Shown here piece by piece: positions 52,912-61,056 of a DNA stretch of 61,056 bases; position 1 is the first letter of the stretch, and each line of letters starts with the position of its first letter. The notes under the pieces are model-generated. The model worked only from the letters and a program-made list of their open reading frames with translations. It did no database searches and was not told where the DNA came from. The translations under genes and the position numbers were made by a program. The stretch comes from Streptomyces viridochromogenes. GTDB lineage: Bacteria; Actinomycetota; Actinomycetes; Streptomycetales; Streptomycetaceae. The stretch covers positions 1 to 61,056 of the forward strand of contig NZ_LGUR01000227.1 in NCBI RefSeq assembly GCF_001270495.1, in the 5' to 3' direction.

Positions 52912-54369
52912 ATGGGGATAGTCGCCGGGTTGGACAGTTCGCCCGATTTCACGCGCATCGTCGTATGCGACACGGACTCAGGGGCCGTGCTCAGGCAGGG
53001 GTACGCCCCGCATCCGGTGGACTCGCCGGACGGCGGCGGCTCCCGCCCCTCCGACGTCGATCCGCAGGCCTGGCTGCTGTCCCTGGGGGAGGCAGCCGGC
53101 GGCGGGCTTCTCGAAGGTGTGCAGGCCATCGGCGTGTCGGCGCAGCAGAACGCGGTGGTCCCGCTCGACGCGCAGGGCAACACCGTGCGCCCGGCGATGG
53201 TCGGCGGCGACAAGCGGGCGCAGGTCGCGGCGGCCGATCTGGTCGACGCGCTGGGCGGCCGGGAGGCGTGGGCGCAGGCCGTGGGGTGTGTGCCGCAGGC
53301 CGCGCAGCCGGTGACCAAGTTGCGCTGGCTCGCCAAGACCGAGCCCGAGCACGCCGTACGCTCCGCCGTCCTCATGCAGGCGCACGACTGGCTGGTGTGG
53401 CAGCTGCTCGGGCGGCCCGTGAGAAGGACCACAGATCGGGGCGGGGCCTCCGGGACGGGGTACTGGTCCGCGGCCACCGGCGCCTACCGCAGCGATCTCG
53501 TCGAGCTGGCGCTCGGCCATCAGGCGATGCTGCCCGAGGTGATCGGGCCGGCGGAGGCGGCGGGTACGACCCCCGAAGGGCTCCTCATCTCGGCGGGGAC
53601 GGGCGAGACCATGGCCGCCGCGTTCGGGCTCGGGATCGGGCTGGGCGACGCGGTCGTCTCGCTCGGCGCCTCCGGGTCGGTGATGGCCGTTCATCCCGAG
53701 GCGCTCGTCGACAGTTCCGGGATGATCACCTCCCTGGCCGACGCGACCGGCATGCACCTCCCGGTGGTCACCACCCTCAACGCCGTGCGCACCCTGCGCG
53801 GCGCCGCCGAACTTCTCGGCGTGCCCGACCTGGAGGGTCTGTCCGACCTGGCGATGAAGTCGACGCCGGGGTCGCACGGGCTCGTACTGCTGCCGTATCT
53901 GGAGGGTGAGCGGACGCCGAGTCTGCCGCACACCGCGGGCACGCTGACAGGGCTGCGGCGGGAGTCGATGAAGCCGGAGCATCTGGCGCGGGCCGCTTTC
54001 GAGGGCATGCTGTGCGGGCTCGCGGACGCGCTGGACGTGCTGCGCGGCCGGGGCGTCGAGGTGCGGCGGATCTTCCTGCTGGGCGCGGCGGCCGAGCTGC
54101 CCGCGGTGCAGGCGGCGGCGCCGTCGCTGTTCGGGACGCAGGTCGTCGTACCGCAGCCGGCGGACTACGCGGCGATCGGCGCCGCCCGGCAGGCAGCGTG
54201 GGCGCTCGGGGTGTCGCAGGGCACCCTCGACCCGCGCACTCCGCCGGTCTGGCAGGGCGCGGCCGCGCAGGTCCTGGAGCCCGGCGAGGAGCTGGCGGTG
54301 GGGCAGGCCGTGCGGCAGCAGTTCGTGTCGGTGCGGGACCAGACGCATCCCGGGGCGTTCCGGTCGTAG
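52912..54369 (+). CDS. FGGY-family carbohydrate kinase (xylulokinase-like)
   Basis: 485 aa. The ASKHA fold begins GIVAGLDSSPDFTRIVVCDT (phosphate-1 region), with AIGVSAQQNAVV, RPAMVGGDKRA, the FGGY-type DRGGASGTGYWSAATG, LISAGTGETMAAAF and the C-terminal RRIFLLGAAAELPAVQAAAP. It phosphorylates a pentulose or related sugar; xylulose is the closest guess. No partner isomerase is nearby. Confidence 0.86.
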   Translation: MGIVAGLDSSPDFTRIVVCDTDSGAVLRQGYAPHPVDSPDGGGSRPSDVDPQAWLLSLGEAAGGGLLEGVQAIGVSAQQNAVVPLDAQGNTVRPAMVGGDKRAQVAAADLVDALGGREAWAQAVGCVPQAAQPVTKLRWLAKTEPEHAVRSAVLMQAHDWLVWQLLGRPVRRTTDRGGASGTGYWSAATGAYRSDLVELALGHQAMLPEVIGPAEAAGTTPEGLLISAGTGETMAAAFGLGIGLGDAVVSLGASGSVMAVHPEALVDSSGMITSLADATGMHLPVVTTLNAVRTLRGAAELLGVPDLEGLSDLAMKSTPGSHGLVLLPYLEGERTPSLPHTAGTLTGLRRESMKPEHLARAAFEGMLCGLADALDVLRGRGVEVRRIFLLGAAAELPAVQAAAPSLFGTQVVVPQPADYAAIGAARQAAWALGVSQGTLDPRTPPVWQGAAAQVLEPGEELAVGQAVRQQFVSVRDQTHPGAFRS

Positions 54370-54549
54370 GGAAGGCCAGGGAGGGCGGAGCGGAACTTAA
54401 GAGACCGGTAGGAGTCGTACCCGTAAGGCCGTACGGAGTCGCGCTGACGGCTTAATCGGTTGAGGTAACGCGGGTGGAGTGTTCGACGATAGGGGCCAAG
54501 GGCAACCAATCGCCCCCATCGCCGATCCGCCCACTCCGAGAGAAGCAGC

Positions 54550-56283
54550 GTGCTCATACGACTTCTGCGCACCTATCTCAGGCCCTACCGAAAACCCCTC
54601 GCGTGGCTGGTGCTGCTGCAGTTCCTGCAGACCTGCGCCACGCTCTACCTGCCCACGCTGAACGCGGACATCATCGACCAGGGCGTAGTCAACGGCGACA
54701 CCGGCTACATCCTGTCCTACGGCGCCCTGATGATCGGCATCTCGCTGGCGCAGGTCGTGTGCAACATCGGTGCCGTGTACTACGGCGCCCGGACCGCGGC
54801 GGCGCTGGGCCGGGACGTGCGGGCCGCCGTCTTCGACCGGGTGCAGTCGTTCTCGGCGCGTGAGGTCGGCCACTTCGGCGCGCCCTCGCTGATCACCCGG
54901 ACCACCAACGACGTCCAGCAGGTGCAGATGCTGGCGTTGATGACGTTCACGCTGATGGTGTCGGCGCCGATCATGTGCGTGGGCGGCATCGTGCTCGCCC
55001 TCGGCCTGGACGTGCCGCTGTCCGCGGTGCTGGTCGCCGTGGTGCCCGTCCTCGGCATCAGCGTGACCCTGATCGTGCGGCGGCTGCGGCCGCTGTTCCG
55101 GACCATGCAGGAGCGGCTCGACACGGTGAACCGGGTGCTGCGCGAGCAGATCACCGGCAACCGGGTGATCCGCGCCTTCGTGCGCGACGAGTACGAGCAG
55201 CAGCGCTTCAGGAAGTCCAACACCGAGCTCACCGAGATGGCGATGGGCACCGGCAACCTGCTCGCGCTGATGTTCCCGATCGTCATGACGGTGGTGAACC
55301 TGTCGTCGATCGCGGTGGTCTGGTTCGGGGCCCATCGCATCGACAGCGGCGGGATGCAGATCGGTGACCTGACCGCGTTCCTCGCCTATCTCATGCAGAT
55401 CGTGATGTCCGTGATGATGGCCACCTTCATGTTCATGATGGTGCCGCGCGCGGAGGTGTGCGCCGAGCGCGTCCAGGAGGTCCTGGACACGTCGTCGAGC
55501 GTGGTGCCGCCGGTCGCGCCGGTGCGGGAGCTGCGCCGGCACGGTCATCTGGAGATCCGGGGCGCCGGGTTCCGCTACCCGGGTGCCGAGGAAGCGGTGC
55601 TCAAGGCGATCGATCTGGTCGCGCTGCCGGGTGAGACGACGGCCGTGATCGGCTCGACGGGCAGCGGGAAGTCGACCCTGCTGGGGCTCGTCCCCCGGCT
55701 GTTCGACGCGACCGACGGGCAGGTGCTCGTGGACGGGGAGGACGTGGCGGACCTGGATCCCCGGCTGCTGGCGAAGACCGTGAGCCTCGTGCCGCAGAAG
55801 CCGTACCTGTTCGCCGGGACGGTGGCGACCAACCTTCGCTACGGCAACCCTGACGCGACGGACGAGGAGCTGTGGCACGCGCTGGAGGTGGCGCAGGCCA
55901 AGGGGTTCGTGGAGCGGCTGGAGAACGGGCTCGACTCCCCCATCGCGCAGGGCGGCACGAATGTGTCCGGCGGTCAGCGGCAGCGGCTCGCGATCGCCCG
56001 CACCCTCGTGCAACGCCCGGAGATCTACCTCTTCGACGACTCCTTCTCCGCCCTCGACTACGCCACCGACGCCGCGCTGCGGGCGGCGCTCGCACGCGAG
56101 ACCGCCGAGGCGACCGTCGTCATCGTCGCCCAGCGGGTGGCGACCATCCGGGACGCGGACCGGATCGTCGTGCTCGACGAGGGGCGGGTCGTCGGCACGG
56201 GCCGGCACCACGAGCTGATGGCGGACAACGAGACATACCGGGAGATCGTGCTCTCCCAGCTGACGGAAGCGGAGGCTGCCTGA
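54550..56283 (+). CDS. ABC exporter half-transporter with degenerate ATP site
   Basis: 577 aa. Six membrane helices (about 1-310) precede a nucleotide-binding domain with Walker A GSTGSGKST, signature NVSGGQRQRLAIA and Walker B YLFDDSFSALD. The catalytic Glu after Walker B is Asp and the switch His is Gln (VAQRVATI), so one of its ATP sites should be inactive. GTG 54550 has GAGAGAAG upstream. It overlaps the next half-transporter by one base, and the two should form a heterodimer. Confidence 0.9.
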   Translation: MLIRLLRTYLRPYRKPLAWLVLLQFLQTCATLYLPTLNADIIDQGVVNGDTGYILSYGALMIGISLAQVVCNIGAVYYGARTAAALGRDVRAAVFDRVQSFSAREVGHFGAPSLITRTTNDVQQVQMLALMTFTLMVSAPIMCVGGIVLALGLDVPLSAVLVAVVPVLGISVTLIVRRLRPLFRTMQERLDTVNRVLREQITGNRVIRAFVRDEYEQQRFRKSNTELTEMAMGTGNLLALMFPIVMTVVNLSSIAVVWFGAHRIDSGGMQIGDLTAFLAYLMQIVMSVMMATFMFMMVPRAEVCAERVQEVLDTSSSVVPPVAPVRELRRHGHLEIRGAGFRYPGAEEAVLKAIDLVALPGETTAVIGSTGSGKSTLLGLVPRLFDATDGQVLVDGEDVADLDPRLLAKTVSLVPQKPYLFAGTVATNLRYGNPDATDEELWHALEVAQAKGFVERLENGLDSPIAQGGTNVSGGQRQRLAIARTLVQRPEIYLFDDSFSALDYATDAALRAALARETAEATVVIVAQRVATIRDADRIVVLDEGRVVGTGRHHELMADNETYREIVLSQLTEAEAA

Positions 56284-58262
56284 TGGCCGGGCCGATGGGG
56301 CGGATGATGGCCGGCGGCGGCCCCGACCAGCACTCGCTGGACTTCAAGGTGTCGGGCAGGCGGCTCGTCGCCCAGTTCAAGCCCGAACGGCTCACCATCT
56401 ACGCGCTGCTGCTCTGCGTGGTCGTGAGCGTGGGCCTGTCGGTCGCCGGGCCGAAGATCCTCGGTGAGGCGACCGACCTGGTCTTCTCGGGCATCGTCGG
56501 GCGGCAGTTCGAGCCCGGGATGACCAAGGAGCAGGTCCTCACGGCGATGCGGGAGCGGGGCGACGACCAGATCGCCGACATGCTGCGCAGCACCGACTTC
56601 ACGCCGGGCGAGGGCATCGACTTCGGCGCGGTCGGGAACGTACTGCTGTTCGCGCTCGTCGTGTTCCTCGTCGCCGGCCTGCTGATGGCGGTGGCGACGC
56701 GGCTGGTGAACCGGTCCGTGAACCGGACCATGTACCGGATGCGCGAGGACGTGCAGGCGAAGCTGTCGCGGCTGCCGCTGTCGTACTTCGACAAGCGTCA
56801 GCGCGGCGAGGTGCTGTCCCGCGCCACGAACGACATCGACAACATCGGGCAGACGCTCCAGCAGTCGATGGGGCAGCTCATCAACTCGGTGCTGACCATC
56901 ATCGGGGTCCTGGCGATGATGTTCTGGGTGTCGTGGCTGCTGGCGCTGGTCGCGCTGGTGACCGTGCCGCTGTCGTTCTTCGTCGCCACGCGGGTCGGCA
57001 AGCGGTCACAGCCGCACTTCGTGGCGCAGTGGCGCTCGACCGGCAAGCTCAACGCGCACGTCGAGGAGATGTACACCGGGCACACGCTGGTCAAGGTGTT
57101 CGGGCGGCAGCAGGAGTCGGCGCAGCAGTTCGCCGAGCAGAACGAGGCGCTGTACGAGGCGGGCTTCAAGGCGCAGTTCAACAGCGGTGTGATGCAGCCG
57201 CTGATGCTGTTCGTGTCGAACATCAACTACGTCCTGGTGGCGGTCGTCGGCGGTCTGCGGGTCGCGTCGGGCTCGCTGTCGATCGGTGACGTGCAGGCCT
57301 TCATCCAGTACTCGCGGCAGTTCTCGATGCCGCTGACGCAGGTCGCGTCGATGGCGAACCTCGTGCAGTCCGGTGTCGCCTCGGCGGAGCGGATCTTCGA
57401 ACTCCTGGACGCGGAGGAACAGGAGGCCGATCCCGTGCCGGGCGTGCGGCCGGAGGAGCTGCGGGGCCGGGTGGCGCTGGAGGAGGTCTCCTTCCGGTAC
57501 GACCCCGAGAAGCCGCTGATCGAGGACCTGTCGCTGACGGTGGAACCCGGGCACACGGTCGCGATCGTCGGTCCGACGGGTGCGGGCAAGACGACGCTGG
57601 TGAACCTGCTGATGCGGTTCTACGACGTCTCGTCCGGGCGTATCACCCTCGACGGGGTCGACATCGCGCGGATGTCCCGGGACGAACTGCGGGCCGGGAT
57701 CGGGATGGTGCTGCAGGACACGTGGCTGTTCGGCGGCACGATCGCGGAGAACATCGCGTACGGGGCCGGAATCGAAAGGGCGGCGCGAAGCGCCTCCGGC
57801 AAGGGTGGTGGTGGGCGACGGGTGGGCGTGTCCCGGGGCGAGATCGAGGAGGCGGCGCGGGCCGCCCACGCCGACCGGTTCATCCGTACGCTGCCCGACG
57901 GGTACGACACGGTGATCGACGACGAGGGGTCGGGGGTCAGCGCGGGTGAGAAGCAGCTGATCACCATCGCGCGGGCGTTCCTGTCCGACCCGGTGATCCT
58001 GGTGCTGGACGAGGCGACGTCGTCCGTCGACACCCGGACCGAGGTGCTCATCCAGAAGGCGATGGCGAAGCTCGCGCACGGGCGTACGTCGTTCGTCATC
58101 GCGCACCGTCTGTCGACGATCCGGGACGCGGACACCATCCTCGTCATGGAGAACGGCTCGATCGTGGAACAGGGGGCGCACGGGGAGCTGTTGGCGGCCG
58201 ACGGGGCGTATGCGCGGTTGTACAAGGCGCAGTTCGCGCAGGCGGTGGCGGAGGTGGACTGA
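56283..58262 (+). CDS. ABC exporter half-transporter with canonical ATPase residues
   Basis: 659 aa. The membrane domain includes a long first extracytoplasmic loop (about residues 65-115). The nucleotide-binding domain has Walker A GPTGAGKTT, LQDTWLFGGTIAENIAYG, Walker B LVLDEATSSVD with the catalytic Glu and the switch His in IAHRLSTI. Its signature reads SGVSAGEKQLITIA rather than LSGGQ. A basic Gly/Ser insertion follows ENIAYGAG. These features complement the degenerate partner. ATG 56283 overlaps the preceding stop. Confidence 0.9.
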   Translation: MAGPMGRMMAGGGPDQHSLDFKVSGRRLVAQFKPERLTIYALLLCVVVSVGLSVAGPKILGEATDLVFSGIVGRQFEPGMTKEQVLTAMRERGDDQIADMLRSTDFTPGEGIDFGAVGNVLLFALVVFLVAGLLMAVATRLVNRSVNRTMYRMREDVQAKLSRLPLSYFDKRQRGEVLSRATNDIDNIGQTLQQSMGQLINSVLTIIGVLAMMFWVSWLLALVALVTVPLSFFVATRVGKRSQPHFVAQWRSTGKLNAHVEEMYTGHTLVKVFGRQQESAQQFAEQNEALYEAGFKAQFNSGVMQPLMLFVSNINYVLVAVVGGLRVASGSLSIGDVQAFIQYSRQFSMPLTQVASMANLVQSGVASAERIFELLDAEEQEADPVPGVRPEELRGRVALEEVSFRYDPEKPLIEDLSLTVEPGHTVAIVGPTGAGKTTLVNLLMRFYDVSSGRITLDGVDIARMSRDELRAGIGMVLQDTWLFGGTIAENIAYGAGIERAARSASGKGGGGRRVGVSRGEIEEAARAAHADRFIRTLPDGYDTVIDDEGSGVSAGEKQLITIARAFLSDPVILVLDEATSSVDTRTEVLIQKAMAKLAHGRTSFVIAHRLSTIRDADTILVMENGSIVEQGAHGELLAADGAYARLYKAQFAQAVAEVD

Positions 58263-58283
58263 CGGCTGCGGACCCGTTGTGGC

Positions 58284-58359
58284 TGGTCGCGCAGTTCCCC
58301 GCGCCCCTGAAGGGGCGTTAGCTGCACGTACCTAAGGGGCGCGGGGAACTGCGCGACCA
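58284..58359. terminator. Perfect 25-bp inverted repeat, bidirectional terminator
   Basis: The arms at 58284-58308 and 58335-58359 are exact reverse complements around a 26-base loop (left arm starts TGGTCGCGCAGTTCCCC). It sits between the convergent ABC exporter and sigma-factor genes, where a two-way transcription stop is expected. Confidence 0.85.
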
Positions 58360-58383
58360 ACCCCCACCGGCCCGCAGACGACG

Positions 58384-59532
58384 TCAGTCCAGATAGCCCC
58401 TCAGCTGATCCGCAAACGCATGGTCCCTCAGCTTGTTGAGGGTCTTCGACTCGATCTGGCGGATGCGCTCCCGCGTCACGCCGAAGATGCGGCCTATCTC
58501 CTCCAGCGTGCGGGGGCGGCCGTCCGCCAGCCCGTAACGGAGTTGGACGACCTTCCGCTCACGCTCCCCCAGAGTCGACAGGACCGCCTCCAGGTGCTCC
58601 CGTAGGAGCAGGAACGCCGCCGACTCGACCGGGGACGTCGCGTCGCCGTCCTCGATGAGGTCGCCGAGGGCCACGTCGTCCTCCTCACCCACGGGCGCGT
58701 GCAGCGACACCGGTTCCTGGGCCAGGCGCAGGACCTCGCTGACCCGCTCGGGCGGGAGGTCGAGGTGGGCGGCCACCTCCTCCGGCGTCGGTTCGTAGCC
58801 GCGCTCCTGGAGCATGCGGCGCTGGACGCGGACGACCCGGTTGATCAGCTCCACCACGTGGACGGGGACGCGGATCGTGCGGGCCTGGTCGGCGAGGGCG
58901 CGGGACATGGCCTGGCGGATCCACCAGGTGGCGTACGTCGAGAACTTGTAGCCGCGGGCGTAGTCGAACTTCTCGACGGCCCGGATCAGACCGAGGTTGC
59001 CCTCCTGGACGAGGTCGAGCATGGTCAGGCCACGTCCGACGTACCGCTTGGCGACCGAGACCACCAGGCGCAGGTTCGCCTCGATCAGGCGCCGCTTGGC
59101 CATGCGGCCCATCACGACCAGGCGGTCCAGGTCGAGGGCGAGCCGGCTCTCCAGGTCGGGGGTGGTGCTCAGCTTCTCCTCGGCGAACAGGCCGGCCTCG
59201 ACACGGCGGGCGAGTTCGACCTCCTCGGCCGCGGTGAGGAGGGGGATACGGCCGATCTCCCGCAGGTACTGGCGGAACAGGTCGGAGGAGGGGCCGCTGG
59301 TGTCGGCGCGGGCACGGGCCGGCACGGGTGCTTCGACCGGCTCGGCGGTGTCGACGGCGTCCAGGGCTCCGGCGGGCGGTTCCGCCGGCTCGGTCGGCGT
59401 GGCCTCCGGCTCCGCCTCGGGGTGGTGCGCGACACGGCTCTGCGGCGGCACCGCGACGAGAACGTCGGTCTCCGCGTCCGGCTCCGTGCCGTCGGTACTG
59501 GCGTCGGTCTGGATGAGGGTCTGGGTCTGCAC
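58384..59532 (-). CDS. hrdA: Sigma-70 family principal-like sigma factor, HrdA-like
   Basis: 382 aa. A variable Pro/Glu/Ala-rich N terminus precedes region 1.2 ([20 protein letters not shown]). Region 2 contains [40 protein letters not shown] and an [13 protein letters not shown] segment. Region 4 contains [23 protein letters not shown] 59532 is chosen because GGAGG lies 8 bases upstream; longer in-frame starts (e.g. ATG 59721) have none. Non-essential hrd paralogues are usual in Streptomyces. The specific match to HrdA rests on length and the neighbouring ABC pair. Confidence 0.88.
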   Translation of the reverse strand: MQTQTLIQTDASTDGTEPDAETDVLVAVPPQSRVAHHPEAEPEATPTEPAEPPAGALDAVDTAEPVEAPVPARARADTSGPSSDLFRQYLREIGRIPLLTAAEEVELARRVEAGLFAEEKLSTTPDLESRLALDLDRLVVMGRMAKRRLIEANLRLVVSVAKRYVGRGLTMLDLVQEGNLGLIRAVEKFDYARGYKFSTYATWWIRQAMSRALADQARTIRVPVHVVELINRVVRVQRRMLQERGYEPTPEEVAAHLDLPPERVSEVLRLAQEPVSLHAPVGEEDDVALGDLIEDGDATSPVESAAFLLLREHLEAVLSTLGERERKVVQLRYGLADGRPRTLEEIGRIFGVTRERIRQIESKTLNKLRDHAFADQLRGYLD

Positions 59533-60179
59533 GGGGGCGACCTCCAGGATGATCGCTGCCGAGGCGTACGGCAGCGCTGCTTCGAGGGCGGAGTCGGCGG
59601 CCTCGCCGCTGTCCGTCCCGTACGCGATGAGCGGAACCGCGGGGGTGTGGGACCCGTGGGGAACGGATCGGCCGCGCTCCGAGGACTCAGGCACCGGAAC
59701 CCAGTGTGGAGTACGACACATCGCCGCCACGAGGGGCGTGCGGTGACTTTTTGCGTCCGGTCCGTGACCGCGTGTCCGACAGGCGTCCCACCCTCGGGCG
59801 GCCCGTCGGGGTCGAGGTCGCCCTGCGGGGTGAGGTACTCGCACATCCGCCGCGGCCCGAAGACGTCCGCGCCCTGAACGCCGGTTGGGTCGCCCAGCAG
59901 CCCGGCAACCGTGTGGTCCCCCCGGCGGTCAAGGTCCCCTCCGCCGCGGACGTCGTCACGGGTGAGCACTCGGACCCCCTGGACGTCCTGACGGTCGAGT
60001 GTGCGGGCCTCGTCGGGGCGGCCCAGCATCGGGGCGCGCATCCGGTGGACCAACGGGCGGAGGAGACGTCGAGCGGGGCGCGGAGTCCGCCGTGGTGGCA
60101 CGCTCGCAAACCGTGCGACGGACCCGCCCCCCTGCCCCGTAGAGCAGACGACAGCAGTCCACAGGGAGGGGAGCGGGGC
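59533..60179. other. Region between the sigma-factor and transglycosylase genes
   Basis: About 650 bases with no assured gene. Both the frame extending upstream of the transglycosylase and a minus-strand frame starting near 60032 (MLGRPDEARTLDRQDVQGV) have GC-rich third positions. The minus frame would end deep inside the sigma gene, and the plus frame lacks a start with a ribosome-binding site. Promoters for both divergent genes must lie here. Confidence 0.4.
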
Positions 60180-61056
60180 GTGGCAGGGCACAGGGGCAGA
60201 CGCGTGCGTGGTACGGCGGCCGCGCTGGCGGCGATGGCGGCGCTGACCGCGTCACAGGCGCCGGGAACGGCCCCGGCACGGGCCTCCGCGCCGGCACCGG
60301 GGCAGACACCGGCCGAGCAGGGGCCGAGCGTCTCCGGGGACACCCCGTACCGCACCGAGCTGCCGCCGCTGCGGAGCGGGAAGCCGGACGGCGATGACGA
60401 GGCATCGGCGGAGACGGCCGCCGCACTTCCGGCGAGCGTGTTCGCCGCATACCGGCGCGCGGAGCAGCGGCTTGCGCGTGAGGCGCCCGGCTGCCGGCTG
60501 AGGTGGCAGTTGCTGGCGGCGATCGGGCAGGTGGAGTCCGGGCAGGCGCGGGGCGGCCGGGTGACACCGGACGGCACGACCGTGACGCCGATCCTCGGCC
60601 CCCGGCTGGACGGCGTGGCCTTCGCGCTGATCCGGGACACCGACGGCGGTGCCCACGACGGCGACACCGCGTACGACCGCGCGGTCGGGCCGATGCAGTT
60701 CATCCCGTCGACATGGGCCCGCTGGGGCGCGGACGGCAACGGTGACGGGCGCAGGGATCCGAACAACGTCTTCGACGCGTCCCTCGCCGCCGGACGCTAT
60801 CTGTGCGCGGGCGGGCGGGACCTGTCCGACCCGGCGGGCCTCGACAGGGCGATCCTCGGCTACAACCACTCGGCGGCCTATCTGCGCACGGTCAGGGCCT
60901 GGTACGCGTACTTCCTGGAAGGGCACCGGGTGGTGCCGGACAGCTCGGCCGGTTCCCCGGCACGCCCCGAGCCGTCGCGGTCGCCCTCGAAGCCGGAGGA
61001 TGCCTCACCGCCACGCCCCTCCGCCCGTCCGAGTGCCACCCCGTCCCCCGGCCCGT
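60180..61056 (+). CDS. Secreted lytic murein transglycosylase (partial, runs off the window)
   Basis: At least 292 residues. A Sec-type signal peptide (GRRVRGTAAALAAMAALTAS) is followed by a transglycosylase domain: LRWQLLAAIGQVESGQARGG carries the catalytic Glu, and then come VGPMQFIPSTWARWGADGNG and ILGYNHSAAYLRTV. A Ser/Pro/Arg-rich tail has begun when the window ends. GTG 60180 has GGGAGGGGAGC upstream. It cleaves peptidoglycan glycan strands outside the cell. Confidence 0.9.
   Translation, partial: MAGHRGRRVRGTAAALAAMAALTASQAPGTAPARASAPAPGQTPAEQGPSVSGDTPYRTELPPLRSGKPDGDDEASAETAAALPASVFAAYRRAEQRLAREAPGCRLRWQLLAAIGQVESGQARGGRVTPDGTTVTPILGPRLDGVAFALIRDTDGGAHDGDTAYDRAVGPMQFIPSTWARWGADGNGDGRRDPNNVFDASLAAGRYLCAGGRDLSDPAGLDRAILGYNHSAAYLRTVRAWYAYFLEGHRVVPDSSAGSPARPEPSRSPSKPEDASPPRPSARPSATPSPGP

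Noticed and set aside
1..61056. CRISPR array or insertion-sequence transposase
   Set aside because: No regularly spaced repeats, and no transposase or integrase motifs were seen on either strand.

Overview
The window is a GC-rich actinobacterial chromosome segment, almost certainly from Streptomyces. Signs are GTG/TTG starts, very high third-position GC, an HrdA-type sigma factor, an F420-type LLM oxidoreductase, a DUF1876 protein, an extra MreB-like protein, and a repeat element of a kind common between Streptomyces genes. All functional calls come from reading the translations; no database search was possible.

Layout. (1) 0.26-8.5 kb: a tightly coupled four-gene operon (trypsin-co-occurring protein, trypsin-like protease with a VMAP-C-like tail, MoxR AAA+ ATPase, and a 1705-aa SAV_2336-type protein containing a pseudokinase, a SARP/BTAD-like module and a dead HAD domain). 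It resembles the NTP-dependent conflict/immunity systems predicted in multicellular actinobacteria. (2) 8.7-19.6 kb: chromosomal-type genes: MreB-like, DUF1876, a CitA/CitB-like two-component system divergent from a tctCBA tricarboxylate transporter operon, a universal stress protein, a DUF475/TerC-like membrane protein and a VanW protein. (3) 19.66-42.5 kb: the centrepiece, a biosynthetic gene cluster. A leftward operon runs GT4 > sedoheptulose-7-phosphate cyclase (EEVS/EVS class) > bicupin > cupin-VOC fusion > LLM oxidoreductase > HAD phosphatase > GalU. A rightward arm runs SDR, SDR, NAD-epimerase, GH13, GT2, MATE, HisC-like aminotransferase, Gfo/Idh oxidoreductase, MFS, two overlapping ATP-grasp ligases and an EEP-family hydrolase. 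There is no PKS or NRPS. (4) 42.5-51.3 kb: a decaying accessory zone with a truncated chorismate-utilising enzyme plus methyltransferase, a Ser/Thr kinase, an intact DUF418-like membrane protein, a NarL-type two-component pair, and several gene remnants broken by short-repeat slippage. (5) 51.8-61 kb: tRNA-Ile2/Met(CAT), two tRNA-Asn(GTT), YtxH-like protein, FGGY kinase, a heterodimeric ABC exporter, an HrdA-like sigma factor and a secreted lytic transglycosylase that runs off the window.

How the cluster could work (inference): the cyclase makes a C7 cyclitol from sedoheptulose 7-phosphate. The VOC/cupin proteins, SDRs, LLM enzyme and Gfo/Idh protein epimerise and oxidise or reduce it, and the aminotransferase installs an amine. 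The TreT-like GT4, fed UDP-glucose by GalU, and the GT2 would glycosylate it. The two ATP-grasp enzymes would add amino acids through amide bonds, and MATE and MFS pumps would export the product. A cyclitol scaffold combined with a glucosyltransferase and paired ATP-grasp ligases is a combination I do not recognise from a characterised pathway. It is the best candidate here for an undescribed system.
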